From: JAUVDZ01 sp964346325
Lineage (GTDB): Bacteria; Patescibacteriota; Gracilibacteria; UBA1369; PNNO01
Direction of reading: 5' to 3'
Assembly (NCBI GenBank): GCA_964346325.1
Contig: CAYFUK010000031.1
Coordinates: 1 to 13,847, forward strand
Length of the DNA: 13,847 bases
Under the pieces are notes generated by a model. That model was not told the DNA's origin, did no database searches, and saw only the letters and a program-made list of their open reading frames with translations. This document shows positions 1 to 6,684 of this stretch, piece by piece. The position numbers and the translations under genes were made by a program. Within the stretch, counting starts at the first letter, position 1. Each line of letters opens with the position of its first letter.

Positions 1-178
1 GCAAGCGTGGCAAGAGCTCTTGGTTGCGAGTCTGTTTTTTGACTTGACCGAATGTGGTACAATCGCTTACTTAAGCCATATTTGAGATGATATTTATATA
101 AAATCTAACCCGATGCAGAGTGGTCACAAAAAGTGACAAAACTAACAAAATCGGCATTGGAAACACATATACGAGACA
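1..178. other. Gene-free left edge with one promoter-like site
   Basis: No credible reading frame is seen here. A 12-bp perfect palindrome (CAAGAGCTCTTG, 11-22) is followed by a T-run at 35-40 and could be what remains of a terminator of a gene left of the window. An extended -10 box (TGgTACAAT, 55-63) lies before the word CGCTTAC, but no -35 is well spaced from it. The same 10-mer, AATCGCTTAC (61-70), occurs again at 899-908, right after the TAAAAT in front of the PBP gene, so the two sites may share an initiation context. A short hairpin, GTCAC-AAAAA-GTGAC, is at 123-137. What this promoter would transcribe is not clear. Confidence 0.35.
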
Positions 179-207
179 TAAAAAATTCCCGGCCCGGGCC
201 GGGAATA
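179..207 (-). terminator. Orphan intrinsic terminator on the minus strand
   Basis: Positions 185-206 form a perfect 22-bp palindrome, very GC-rich in its middle (CCCGGCCCGGGCCGGG). Read on the minus strand it is followed at once by six T (185-180), the form of a rho-independent terminator. On the plus strand no T-tract follows, so it is directional. No minus-strand protein gene ends before it: the only minus ORF in the area runs straight through it and looks non-coding. It therefore either ends a small RNA made from the minus strand or blocks antisense transcription away from the gene at 382. Confidence 0.65.
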
Positions 208-335
208 CCTAATACAAAGACCTTGAGGCCCTTTGCAAAGCTCAACATGAGCTAGCGCATCAGTCGGAAAACGCTGTCGACAGGAAGTTCCGCTTATACA
301 AAATGCAAACTGCGCTGTTTTGAACAACGCGCATG
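182..335 (-). ncRNA. Candidate structured small RNA, no known family
   Basis: The segment upstream (in minus sense) of the orphan terminator is packed with short symmetric elements: CTTTGCAAAG (231-240), AGCTCA-ACA-TGAGCT (239-253), CTGTCGACAG (274-283), and a bulged hairpin GCGC-TGTT-TTG-AACA-AC-GCGC (313-333). In minus-strand RNA these would fold as a row of hairpins ending in the terminator. I could not match it to 6S, SRP, tmRNA or RNase P. I see no convincing minus-strand promoter; TATAAG near 293-298 is the best -10 candidate but has no good -35. It could instead be structured DNA or part of a regulatory region for the gene at 382. Confidence 0.3.
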
Positions 336-347
336 TCCAATATTCTA

Positions 348-375
348 TTGACATTTTTGCCTTTTTGGAGACAAT
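348..375 (+). promoter_or_regulatory. Sigma70-type promoter for the 382 gene, apparently leaderless
   Basis: A consensus -35 TTGACA (348-353) is followed after 16 bp by GACAAT (370-375, 4 of 6 matches). The predicted start of transcription, about 7 nt past the -10, falls on the A of the ATG at 382, which suggests a leaderless mRNA. A GGAG at 367-370 lies 11 nt before the ATG, too far for a good Shine-Dalgarno and inside the promoter. Confidence 0.6.
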
Positions 376-381
376 ATTGGT

Positions 382-897
382 ATGATTGAAACGCCTAATC
401 AATTGGAATTTCGAACCAACCCGGAACGAACAGAGAATCCACGGCAAAAAGCGGTAAGTACTTTTGCGAATAAGTTCAGGATGTTGGCCTTACTTGCAAT
501 AGGCGCCTCTGCCGCAACTGCGCAGGCAAATTGTACACCTCCCGAAGATCAAAAAGTCGAAGATACACGCAATAATAACGGGCCTTTTGAATTTTATTAT
601 CTGAGTTCTATTTTAACGTCCGACGGACGGGAAAATGCGGGTATTATGTTCGGGTATACACTTAAAGAACAAGCAACCGATGCCAAAGTTCAGGTTTTGG
701 ATTTTGAGGGGCAACTGCTATACGAACAAATGCATGATTTAACCGAAGGAGAAGGAAAATTAATATTTACGGAACCTGATATTAACGGCGGAAATTCAGC
801 TCGGTTTGAAGGGGCGGCCAATGCGGCAGGTGTTGTAATTAAAGGCATTGATTCCAATGGAGAACCTTTTGAGGTTGCAGCTTCAACAATTCAATAA
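382..897 (+). CDS. Small secreted protein of unknown function
   Basis: 171 residues. I do not recognise the family. Residues 1-32 are polar and charged, 33-48 form a hydrophobic segment, and ATAQA followed by NC at about 46-52 looks like a signal peptidase I site (A-x-A). A lipobox is not convincing. The mature part (about 120 aa) is acidic, with short alternating segments that suggest beta-strands, ending in EVAASTIQ. The start at 382 is chosen because the promoter places transcription there; an internal ATG at 481 would give a conventional short signal peptide (MLALLAIGAS) and is the alternative. It ends 23 nt before the PBP gene on the same strand, so an envelope role next to the peptidoglycan synthase is likely but unproven. 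Confidence 0.7.
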   Translation: MIETPNQLEFRTNPERTENPRQKAVSTFANKFRMLALLAIGASAATAQANCTPPEDQKVEDTRNNNGPFEFYYLSSILTSDGRENAGIMFGYTLKEQATDAKVQVLDFEGQLLYEQMHDLTEGEGKLIFTEPDINGGNSARFEGAANAAGVVIKGIDSNGEPFEVAASTIQ

Positions 898-920
898 AAT
901 CGCTTACAAAGTTTTTATTT

Positions 921-3743
921 ATGAATAAAATTCACCAAAAAGTCAAAGCTCTTCTAAAAGTTAAAGAAGGCGATAAATTATCGTTCAAAAAAATCGCAAT
1001 TCTTGTTTTGGTGGGCTTTTTATCGCTGTTTTTGTTGGGGGTGATAACATTAACGATTTTTATTGCGGCCTTGAGCGTGGGGCTGCCGGATGTGAGGGAC
1101 ATTGACAAGCTGAGTGTGGCGCAATCCACAACGATTTATGATAGAGAAGGGAATGTTTTGTATGTTAAGCACGGTGAAGAAAACCGTAAATATGTTGAAT
1201 ATGATAAAATTTCACAGGATTTGATTAATGCAACTGTTTCAATTGAAGATGACGAATTCTGGAATCATAAAGGCTTTGATCTTCCGGCTATTGTAAAAGC
1301 GGGTATGTATGAGGTTTTTGGAGTCGGATCCAAAAGAGGTGGATCAACCATAACCCAGCAATACGTTAAAAACGCTTTTCTTACACCGGAAAGAAGCTAT
1401 ATAAGAAAAATAAAAGAATTGATTTTGGCTGTGCGCCTTGAACAGGCATATGATAAAGAAATGATCCTTGAACTTTATTTAAATAAGATTCCATACGGGA
1501 ATAACGCATATGGAATTCAGAAGGCCGCTGAAATATATTTTGATAAAAATGCAAAAGAACTTGATATCGCTGAAAGTGCCATGTTGTCAGGGCTTCCGCA
1601 GGCACCTTCTTATTATAATCCTTACGGATCAAACAGATATTCCGAATTGATCGTATCCGTTGCCGAACTTGAAAGAAAGAATGTAACCGAAGCAACAGAA
1701 CTTGAAAAAGGTGTTGATTATAAGCTGGGCTTAATAGGGAAAGGGTATCAATATGAGAACGGAAACGGAATTTATATTCCGGGGCGTGCCGATCTTATCT
1801 TAAGAAAAATGTATGATGACGGGGTGATAACCGGCGACGAAAAAGATCAGGCGTGGCGGAAACTTCAGGATTTAGAGCTTGAAGAGCATATTTCAAGAAT
1901 AGAAGCACCGCATTTTGTTTTCCATATTATTGAACAGCTTGAGGAAAAATACGGCAAAGAGGTTGTGGAGCAGGGCGGACTGCAGGTTTATACGACAATT
2001 GACCCCGAATTGCAGGAAATAGCTGAAACAGCCATTGAGAACGGAGCTGCCGCCAATGTAAGGTTTAATGCGACAAATGCTTCTCTCGTTTCAATCAATC
2101 CCGATAACGGGCAAATCCTTGCAATGGTGGGTTCCAAAGATTATTACGATAAAGAAATTGACGGTAATGTGAATATTGCGACTTCGTACAGACAGCCGGG
2201 GTCATCTTTTAAGCCTTATGTATATGCTCAGGCTTTTTATAACAGGTATTCTCCGGGTAATATTATTTATGATGTTAAAACGCAATTTGGCGGGGGTGAG
2301 CCGCCTAACAATTATGACGGCAGATTTCTCGGCCCTATGAGTATACGAAGAGCCCTTGCCCAATCACGAAATATACCCGCAATTAAAATGTATTATCTTG
2401 CGGGCGGGCAGGAACCCGTTTTGAACCTTGCCGAGAAAATGGGTATTGAATTTTTAACCAAAGATCGTGATTATGGTTGGCCTCTTGCACTTGGTACAGC
2501 TGAAGTTACGCTTTTGGATCATACTTCCGCTTATGCCACCTTTGCAAACGGTGGTAAACGGGTGCCGCCTGTGAGTATTTTAAAGATCACAAATGCACAG
2601 GGCGATGTTCTGGAGGAATTCGAGGAAGGTCGTGAATTTGAAGAAGTTCTGGATCCGCAGATTGCTTATTTGATAAGCCATATTTTGTCTGATTTGTCTG
2701 TGAGGCTCGGGCCTTCCATGACTGTAAACGGACAGGTTAATGCTGCAAAAACAGGTACTTCAAATAAAAAAGTTAATAATATCAATATACCGAGCAATTT
2801 ATGGACAATGGGCTATACAACTCACCTTGCAACAGGTGTATGGGCCGGCAACAGTGATGACAGAGAAAGCGGCAATCTTGCGGCAACCGCAAACGGTTAC
2901 GAGGGCGCGGCTCCTATTTTTAAAGATTTCATGACAAACGCACATTCCGTTAAAGGATATGAACGCGAGGAATTCCCAAGGCCTCCCGGGATTCAGACAG
3001 TCACTGTAAGTGCCGCAAGCGGACAGCTTCCGGGGTCTGCTACTCCCGAAGGCAGTGTAAGAAGCGAAATTTATGCCAGTTTCGGAATTCCTACGGAAGT
3101 GGACAGATCATTTACAACGGTACGGGTAGATAAACGAAACGGACTTTTGGCCAATGAATGGTGCCCCAAAGAGGAAGTTGAGGAGAGATCGTATCAGGTA
3201 CATCATTCCATTGATCCTACAAACGAGGTTTGGGAAGCCGCTGTTCAGGCATGGGCCGCGGCACAGGCGGCAAAGGAAGAAGGCATACGTATAGGAGCGG
3301 CTCCGACGGAATATAGCCCTCTTTGTACCAAAGAACATCTTAATGCAAAACGCTCGATACGGATCACCGATCCCTCGAATTATTCAAAAGTTGAATCGGG
3401 CAATCTTGATGTTAATGTGAAAGCCAAAAGTGATTTTGAGATCGATAATGTTACTTATTATCTGGATGGCACACTGCAAAATACAAGCCGTACAGCACCT
3501 TACGCAGGCACATTAAGGATTTCGAGATTCCTTGAACCCGAATCAACACATACGGTCCGTGCTGTTTTAACGGATATACACGGCTATACGGCAGAATCAA
3601 CAATCGAAATCAGAATAAAAGGCAAAGCGGATAAAGAAGAAGAAGAGGAAGAGGAAGAACCAACGGAAGGGCCCACAACAATCCCGTCGGATTATTTGCC
3701 GTTTGAAGAAGAAACCCCAACCGAACCGGAAGAAACAGTTTAA
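921..3743 (+). CDS. Class A penicillin-binding protein (bifunctional peptidoglycan synthase, PBP1A-like)
   Basis: 940 residues. One membrane segment (about 25-52) anchors it, with the rest outside. The GT51 glycosyltransferase domain that polymerises lipid II spans about 75-235. Its catalytic Glu is E109 in EDDEFWNHKG (families usually have EDRxFxxHxG, so an Asp replaces the Arg), followed by GGSTITQQ and LELYLNKIPYG. The transpeptidase domain carries S428-S-F-K431 (acylated Ser and Lys), S482-R-N484 and K610-T-G612, so both activities should work. Between the domains lies a roughly 100-residue insert. After the transpeptidase comes an Ig-like beta domain (about 810-905) and a low-complexity acidic tail with eight Glu in a row and many Pro and Thr. 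It follows the secreted-protein gene by 23 nt. No Shine-Dalgarno is visible; TAAAAT (895-900) overlapping the previous stop could be an internal promoter. The protein lacks the short cytoplasmic or multi-domain forms of PBP1B. Family assignment is firm; the exact subclass is not. Confidence 0.95.
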   Translation: MNKIHQKVKALLKVKEGDKLSFKKIAILVLVGFLSLFLLGVITLTIFIAALSVGLPDVRDIDKLSVAQSTTIYDREGNVLYVKHGEENRKYVEYDKISQDLINATVSIEDDEFWNHKGFDLPAIVKAGMYEVFGVGSKRGGSTITQQYVKNAFLTPERSYIRKIKELILAVRLEQAYDKEMILELYLNKIPYGNNAYGIQKAAEIYFDKNAKELDIAESAMLSGLPQAPSYYNPYGSNRYSELIVSVAELERKNVTEATELEKGVDYKLGLIGKGYQYENGNGIYIPGRADLILRKMYDDGVITGDEKDQAWRKLQDLELEEHISRIEAPHFVFHIIEQLEEKYGKEVVEQGGLQVYTTIDPELQEIAETAIENGAAANVRFNATNASLVSINPDNGQILAMVGSKDYYDKEIDGNVNIATSYRQPGSSFKPYVYAQAFYNRYSPGNIIYDVKTQFGGGEPPNNYDGRFLGPMSIRRALAQSRNIPAIKMYYLAGGQEPVLNLAEKMGIEFLTKDRDYGWPLALGTAEVTLLDHTSAYATFANGGKRVPPVSILKITNAQGDVLEEFEEGREFEEVLDPQIAYLISHILSDLSVRLGPSMTVNGQVNAAKTGTSNKKVNNINIPSNLWTMGYTTHLATGVWAGNSDDRESGNLAATANGYEGAAPIFKDFMTNAHSVKGYEREEFPRPPGIQTVTVSAASGQLPGSATPEGSVRSEIYASFGIPTEVDRSFTTVRVDKRNGLLANEWCPKEEVEERSYQVHHSIDPTNEVWEAAVQAWAAAQAAKEEGIRIGAAPTEYSPLCTKEHLNAKRSIRITDPSNYSKVESGNLDVNVKAKSDFEIDNVTYYLDGTLQNTSRTAPYAGTLRISRFLEPESTHTVRAVLTDIHGYTAESTIEIRIKGKADKEEEEEEEEPTEGPTTIPSDYLPFEEETPTEPEETV

Positions 3744-3747
3744 AACA

Positions 3748-3786
3748 CTGTACAAATTGCTGTTAAAAAGCTAGCAAAATGTACAG
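3748..3786. terminator. Shared hairpin between convergent genes
   Basis: The 43-nt gap between the PBP stop and the methyltransferase stop is almost all one inverted repeat: CTGTACA (3748-3754), an A-A internal loop, TTGCT (3757-3761), an 11-nt loop, AGCAA (3773-3777), another A-A, and TGTACAG (3780-3786). It lies exactly between the two stop codons and probably ends transcripts from both sides. The T-tract is weak (TGTTTT on the minus side), so it may act more as an mRNA 3'-end stabiliser. Confidence 0.55.
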
Positions 3787-4347
3787 CTAAACAATTTCAG
3801 AAATAAAAAGCCCTGTTCCGATTTCAACCAAACGGCTGTTTAACTGCGGGTTGTCGAAAATATAATCACGGTAATCTTTGAGGTCTTCGGAGTGGCTTAT
3901 AGCGTTATCCGCCACTATTATGCCACCTTTTTTCATGTGAAAAAGATAGGTTGAAATATAGTATTTATATTCGAATTTTGTGGCGTCAAGAAAGAGCATG
4001 TCGAACATATCAGGTACTTTTACGTCGGGTGCGTGGCCGAAAAGCTGCTGAACAGTGTCTTCCACGCCCGCTTCGGCAAAATTTGCGGCTGCCATATCAT
4101 AACGTTCTTTTTTTGATTCAATAGTGTACAGTTTACCGCCGGTTTTTCGTAAAGCCTTTGCAAACCGGAGCCCCGAATAACCGACCGAAGTTCCGATTTC
4201 AAGAATTTTTTTTATGTTGCGGTCGATTATTAAATCATGTAAAAACTCACCGGTTTCAGGGCTGATTGTCCAGTATTTGTTGTTGTTTTCTTCACGATTT
4301 ATCTCCAAATTGTTTAATACGTTCTGTATTGCATCTGTTGTTTTCAT
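3787..4347 (-). CDS. SAM-dependent O-methyltransferase-fold protein (Methyltransf_3/24 type)
   Basis: 186 residues. The Rossmann SAM-binding motif I is ILEIGTSVGYSG (48-59); E77 in YTIES should bind the SAM ribose; FLDATK (119-124, D121) and ADNAISH (146-152, D147, N148) match the metal- and substrate-binding acidic sites of cation-dependent catechol/caffeoyl-CoA O-methyltransferases and of the tRNA hydroxyuridine methyltransferase TrmR family. The substrate cannot be told from sequence. It is shorter than most relatives (about 200-220 aa), mainly at the N-terminus, but an in-frame stop lies 15 nt before this ATG, so the start cannot be moved upstream by much. There is no Shine-Dalgarno. It overlaps the end of a small upstream ORF by 56 nt, so it may be translated by coupling. 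It converges on the PBP gene. Confidence 0.85.
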   Translation of the reverse strand: MKTTDAIQNVLNNLEINREENNNKYWTISPETGEFLHDLIIDRNIKKILEIGTSVGYSGLRFAKALRKTGGKLYTIESKKERYDMAAANFAEAGVEDTVQQLFGHAPDVKVPDMFDMLFLDATKFEYKYYISTYLFHMKKGGIIVADNAISHSEDLKDYRDYIFDNPQLNSRLVEIGTGLFISEIV

Positions 4348-4540
4348 ATATTTCTCTGCTTTTTAAAAATAATTCCATATCAGAGGTGGTGCGTGCAATG
4401 GAATCGGCTTTTTTAAATACTTTTAATGAACGTGCATTAACATCATTTGCAAGCTCTTTAAGCTTATGAATTACAGCATCGTCATGTTCCCGTTCAAATC
4501 TGATTTTGAGTAATTTTTCATGTTGTTCCATGAGTTGCAT
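4292..4540 (-). CDS. Small charged helical protein, hypothetical
   Basis: 82 residues, or 79 from the second ATG at 4531. The family is not recognised. The sequence is rich in Lys, Glu and Arg with heptad-like hydrophobics (HEKLLKIRFEREH, then HKLKELANDV), so one or two amphipathic helices or a short coiled coil are likely. The last ~18 codons overlap the start of the methyltransferase in another frame, which is more overlap than usual, and that tail (NNRCNTERIKQFGDKS) may simply be run-on. Support for coding comes from its composition and from a TATTAT box (4550-4545) 4 nt before the ATG, the same leaderless arrangement as other genes here. It would be divergent from the glycosyltransferase with about 50 bp between. 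A false ORF cannot be ruled out. Confidence 0.5.
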   Translation of the reverse strand: MQLMEQHEKLLKIRFEREHDDAVIHKLKELANDVNARSLKVFKKADSIARTTSDMELFLKSREIYENNRCNTERIKQFGDKS

Positions 4541-4551
4541 ATTAATAATAC

Positions 4552-4580
4552 TTCAAATCCGAATCAATAGAAGTTATAAT
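4552..4580 (+). promoter_or_regulatory. Promoter of the glycosyltransferase gene
   Basis: TTCAAA (4552-4557), 17 bp, then a perfect TATAAT (4575-4580). The ATG at 4590 lies only 9 nt past the -10, so the transcript would start 0-3 nt before the start codon. This settles the start at 4590 rather than the in-frame ATG at 4506, which is upstream of the promoter and inside the divergent small ORF. Confidence 0.65.
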
Positions 4581-4589
4581 CCAGATACT

Positions 4590-5720
4590 ATGAAAAATAA
4601 TAGAAGAATTCCCGTAACGCTTTTTATAGGCGAAAAAAACTTTGTTGAAACGGGTAATGACAAAACCAAAACAGGTTATAAGCGTCATTACGAGGGCCCT
4701 TTTTTTGATGCTCTTGAGGGGCGCGTGGATTTTGATATAAAACATTTGTATCCTTTAAAAGGACGAAAGTATTCGGTATGGAGGCATTTGCTTAATCATT
4801 TTTATCATCCGATAAAGTTTAAAAAGGACTTTAAGGATGATCGTATAAAACACATTATGTTCAGCGAGGAAGCGTTCATGCTTAATTTTTTGCCTACCGG
4901 TAAAACCGTTGTGAGCTGCCTTGATTTGATTCCTTTGGTTGCAAAAGGCGAGGCATCACGCAAGTTCAGATGGTTTATTAAGTGGGCTTATAAAGGGATG
5001 TCCAAGGCTGAATATATAATCGCTAATTCCGAATATACAAAATTCGATATAATCAAACATCTTAATATTCCGGAAAATAAAATTTGCGTTGCTTATCCTC
5101 CGATTCGGGAAACTTTTAAAGTTGAAGGTAAAGCTCCGGACTCTTTTTTTATAAAACACGGTTTGCAGCCGGGTAAAAAATATTTACTTTATGTGGGCGC
5201 TCTTGATTTAAAAAGAAAAAACATAAACAATCTTTTGCGCGCGTTTAAAATTTTCAGAAGAAAGCATGTTGATATACATCTGGTGCTGGTAGGATACACA
5301 ACTTTAAAAGGAGGAATAAACAATTTAAGCAGAAAAATTAAAAATCTCGGATTAAGCGGGAGTGTGCATGTAATACAGAATGTACCGGACGATCAATTGG
5401 TGGCTTTTTATAATATGGCGCATGTTTTTGTTTTTCCTTCGCTTTTTGAAGGTTTCGGACTGCCGCCCCTTGAGGCCATGGCATGCGGTACACCCGTTGT
5501 TTCATCCGATTCCACAAGTCTTCCCGAGGCTTTGGGAGACTCCGCGTTATTTTTTGATGCCCGCGACCCTCAGGCGATTTCAGATACAATGGCGCAGCTG
5601 GTAGAAAACGAGGGCTTACACGATAAAATGGTTGCAAAGGGTTTAAAGCAGGCGGAAAAATATACCTGGGAGCGGTACGCGGATGCTACTTATGAAGTTT
5701 ATAAAAAGGTGAGGAAGTGA
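4590..5720 (+). CDS. GT-B glycosyltransferase, family 4 (mannosyltransferase-like)
   Basis: 376 residues. It has the two-domain GT-B layout. The N-terminal acceptor domain (about 1-185) contains VSCLDLIPLV and ANSEYTKFDIIKHL, as in WbaZ/MtfB-like GT4 enzymes. The C-terminal nucleotide-sugar domain starts at YLLYVGALDLKRKNINNLL and holds the EX7E motif in EGFGLPPLE (E287 and E295), followed by AMACGTPVVSSDSTSLPEA. No membrane segment or signal peptide is seen, so it works in the cytoplasm, probably on lipid-linked glycans or exopolysaccharide for the envelope. The sugar cannot be predicted. It stands alone, divergent from the small ORF and methyltransferase. Its last codons and stop (TGA, 5718-5720) are buried in a long hairpin. 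Confidence 0.9.
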   Translation: MKNNRRIPVTLFIGEKNFVETGNDKTKTGYKRHYEGPFFDALEGRVDFDIKHLYPLKGRKYSVWRHLLNHFYHPIKFKKDFKDDRIKHIMFSEEAFMLNFLPTGKTVVSCLDLIPLVAKGEASRKFRWFIKWAYKGMSKAEYIIANSEYTKFDIIKHLNIPENKICVAYPPIRETFKVEGKAPDSFFIKHGLQPGKKYLLYVGALDLKRKNINNLLRAFKIFRRKHVDIHLVLVGYTTLKGGINNLSRKIKNLGLSGSVHVIQNVPDDQLVAFYNMAHVFVFPSLFEGFGLPPLEAMACGTPVVSSDSTSLPEALGDSALFFDARDPQAISDTMAQLVENEGLHDKMVAKGLKQAEKYTWERYADATYEVYKKVRK

Positions 5721-5764
5721 GGCGCGGGACTTTGTAAGTCAACCGATCCTCCTCACTTCCCCAC
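5709..5764. terminator. Long hairpin over the glycosyltransferase stop codon
   Basis: GTGAGGAAGTGAGG (5709-5722) pairs with CCTCACTTCCCCAC (5751-5764) in 13 of 14 positions. The loop contains a second perfect hairpin, GACTT-TGT-AAGTC (5728-5740). The stem includes the TGA stop. There is no T-tract after it, so it is not a classical intrinsic terminator; an mRNA 3'-end stabiliser, a processing site or the 5' part of a structured RNA are alternatives. Confidence 0.45.
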
Positions 5765-6030
5765 GAGAGGCGATCAATAAGATTTGAATTGAGCTCATAG
5801 GCAGGCCGGAAATGGCTTGTGTCTTATAAATCACCTCTTATATTTGAACCGCCGCCAATGCATTTTTAGCATTGCAGCAGGTTACTTTAAGGGGAGAACA
5901 AAGAGCTTTCCCGGATTTCCAGGAGGCGGCCCGATGAAAAGCCTTATCAGCGCTTTGAACTCCCATAAATTTGTTGCTGTTTTGGTGCCCGGGAAGGGTG
6001 CGTAATCTGCTGAAACACCTAAAACAGTAC
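5721..6030. ncRNA. Gene-free stretch with strong RNA-like folding, family unknown
   Basis: There is no convincing protein here; the short ORFs have odd composition and no start signals. Seen by eye on the plus strand: a long helix AGAGG/CCTCT, GAT/ATC, ATAAG/CTTAT (5766-5781 with 5823-5838), whose internal loops are symmetric (1x1, then 2x2). It encloses CAGGCC-GGAAAT-GGCTTG (5802-5819). Next come CAATGC-7 nt-GCATTG (5856-5874) and GGGGA...TTCCC (about 5891-5912). Local GC (blocks such as AGGAGGCGGCCCG) is higher than in the neighbouring genes, as is common for structured RNAs in AT-rich genomes. I compared it by eye with 6S, SRP, tmRNA and RNase P and found no match. Strand and ends are uncertain. 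Confidence 0.35.
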
Positions 6031-6048
6031 AAACTTCATTGGAAGTTT
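6031..6048 (-). terminator. Hairpin after the sigma/anti-sigma/NTPase operon
   Basis: AAACTTC-ATTG-GAAGTTT is a perfect 7-bp inverted repeat 5 nt past the pyrophosphatase stop. In minus sense it is followed by GTACTGTTTTAGG, a poor T-tract, so it is at best a weak terminator. Confidence 0.4.
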
Positions 6049-6053
6049 ATATA

Positions 6054-6674
6054 TTATTTAAAATATGTCAATAAATACTTTTTTAATTCATGAAAAGCTT
6101 TGCCCCTGTGGCTTAGCCGGTTTTTTTCTTTTTCGCTTAATGCCGAATATACTTTGTCGCAGCCGATAGGCCTGAAGCACGAACTAAGAGGAATACCTCT
6201 GCGCAAAGGTGCTTCGAGCTCATGCGTAATTATGCCTTTGGTTTCACCCCTGAACAGCACAATCTCGCCGGGCCCGTCAATAAAAGCGGCGCAGCTTACG
6301 AATTTTGCACCCCTTTTTTTGTCCGGAACATCTTTCATAACTTGCATAAAATGTTCTATCCATTCTTCATCGCTTGCATTCTCGCCTGCGCCCCATCGTC
6401 TTGTTTTAACTCCAAGTTCATCCCGCAGCGCATCAATAATAATACCCGAATCTTCGCCGATAGTCGGATAACCGATTAATTCATGGTAATGAACGGCTTT
6501 TTGTTCCGCATTTTCCTCAAAAGTTTCTCCGGTTTCCTCAAAATAATCCTGCTGCATTTTTTCAGCAAATTCATTATGCTCCAGAAAATAAAAATCCAGA
6601 TCAAGGCCTCCTATTACTTCTTTTATTTCGGAAAACTTTCCGGGATTAGTTGTGGCAATCAGCAGTTTTTGCAT
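6054..6674 (-). CDS. rdgB: Non-canonical purine NTP pyrophosphatase, RdgB/HAM1 (ITPase) family
   Basis: 206 residues, the usual family length. The family hydrolyses dITP, ITP and XTP to monophosphates plus PPi, keeping deaminated purines out of nucleic acids. Seen: the N-terminal phosphate-binding TNPGKFSEI (9-17), EETGETFEENAEQKA (46-60), GEDSGI (73-78) with the catalytic Asp D75, and C-terminal LSHRGKAF (187-194). The base-recognition segment that normally reads GFGYDP is replaced by GIPLSSCFRPIGCDKVYSAL (160-179), so purine selectivity may differ. It starts 10 nt after the preceding stop, with no clear Shine-Dalgarno, and is the last gene of the sigma operon. The symbol refers to the family; activity on specific nucleotides is inferred. 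Confidence 0.85.
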   Translation of the reverse strand: MQKLLIATTNPGKFSEIKEVIGGLDLDFYFLEHNEFAEKMQQDYFEETGETFEENAEQKAVHYHELIGYPTIGEDSGIIIDALRDELGVKTRRWGAGENASDEEWIEHFMQVMKDVPDKKRGAKFVSCAAFIDGPGEIVLFRGETKGIITHELEAPLRRGIPLSSCFRPIGCDKVYSALSEKEKNRLSHRGKAFHELKKYLLTYFK

Positions 6675-6684
6675 CGGGTTTCGC

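Noticed and set aside
142..447. Minus-strand 101-aa reading frame
   Set aside because: It starts inside the 382 gene, runs through a clear intrinsic terminator, and its composition (many Cys, Phe, Arg) is not protein-like.
4506..4589. Upstream in-frame start for the glycosyltransferase
   Set aside because: The TATAAT box at 4575-4580 lies downstream of that ATG, and the extra residues do not resemble the family.
5709..5937. RNase P RNA or tmRNA in the non-coding stretch
   Set aside because: A partial resemblance (GAAAAGCCTTATCAG near 5936) was noted, but the other conserved regions and their spacing are missing on both strands.
5817..6032. Short ORFs on both strands in the 5721-6053 stretch
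   Set aside because: No ribosome site or promoter, unlikely composition, and they overlap RNA-like structure.
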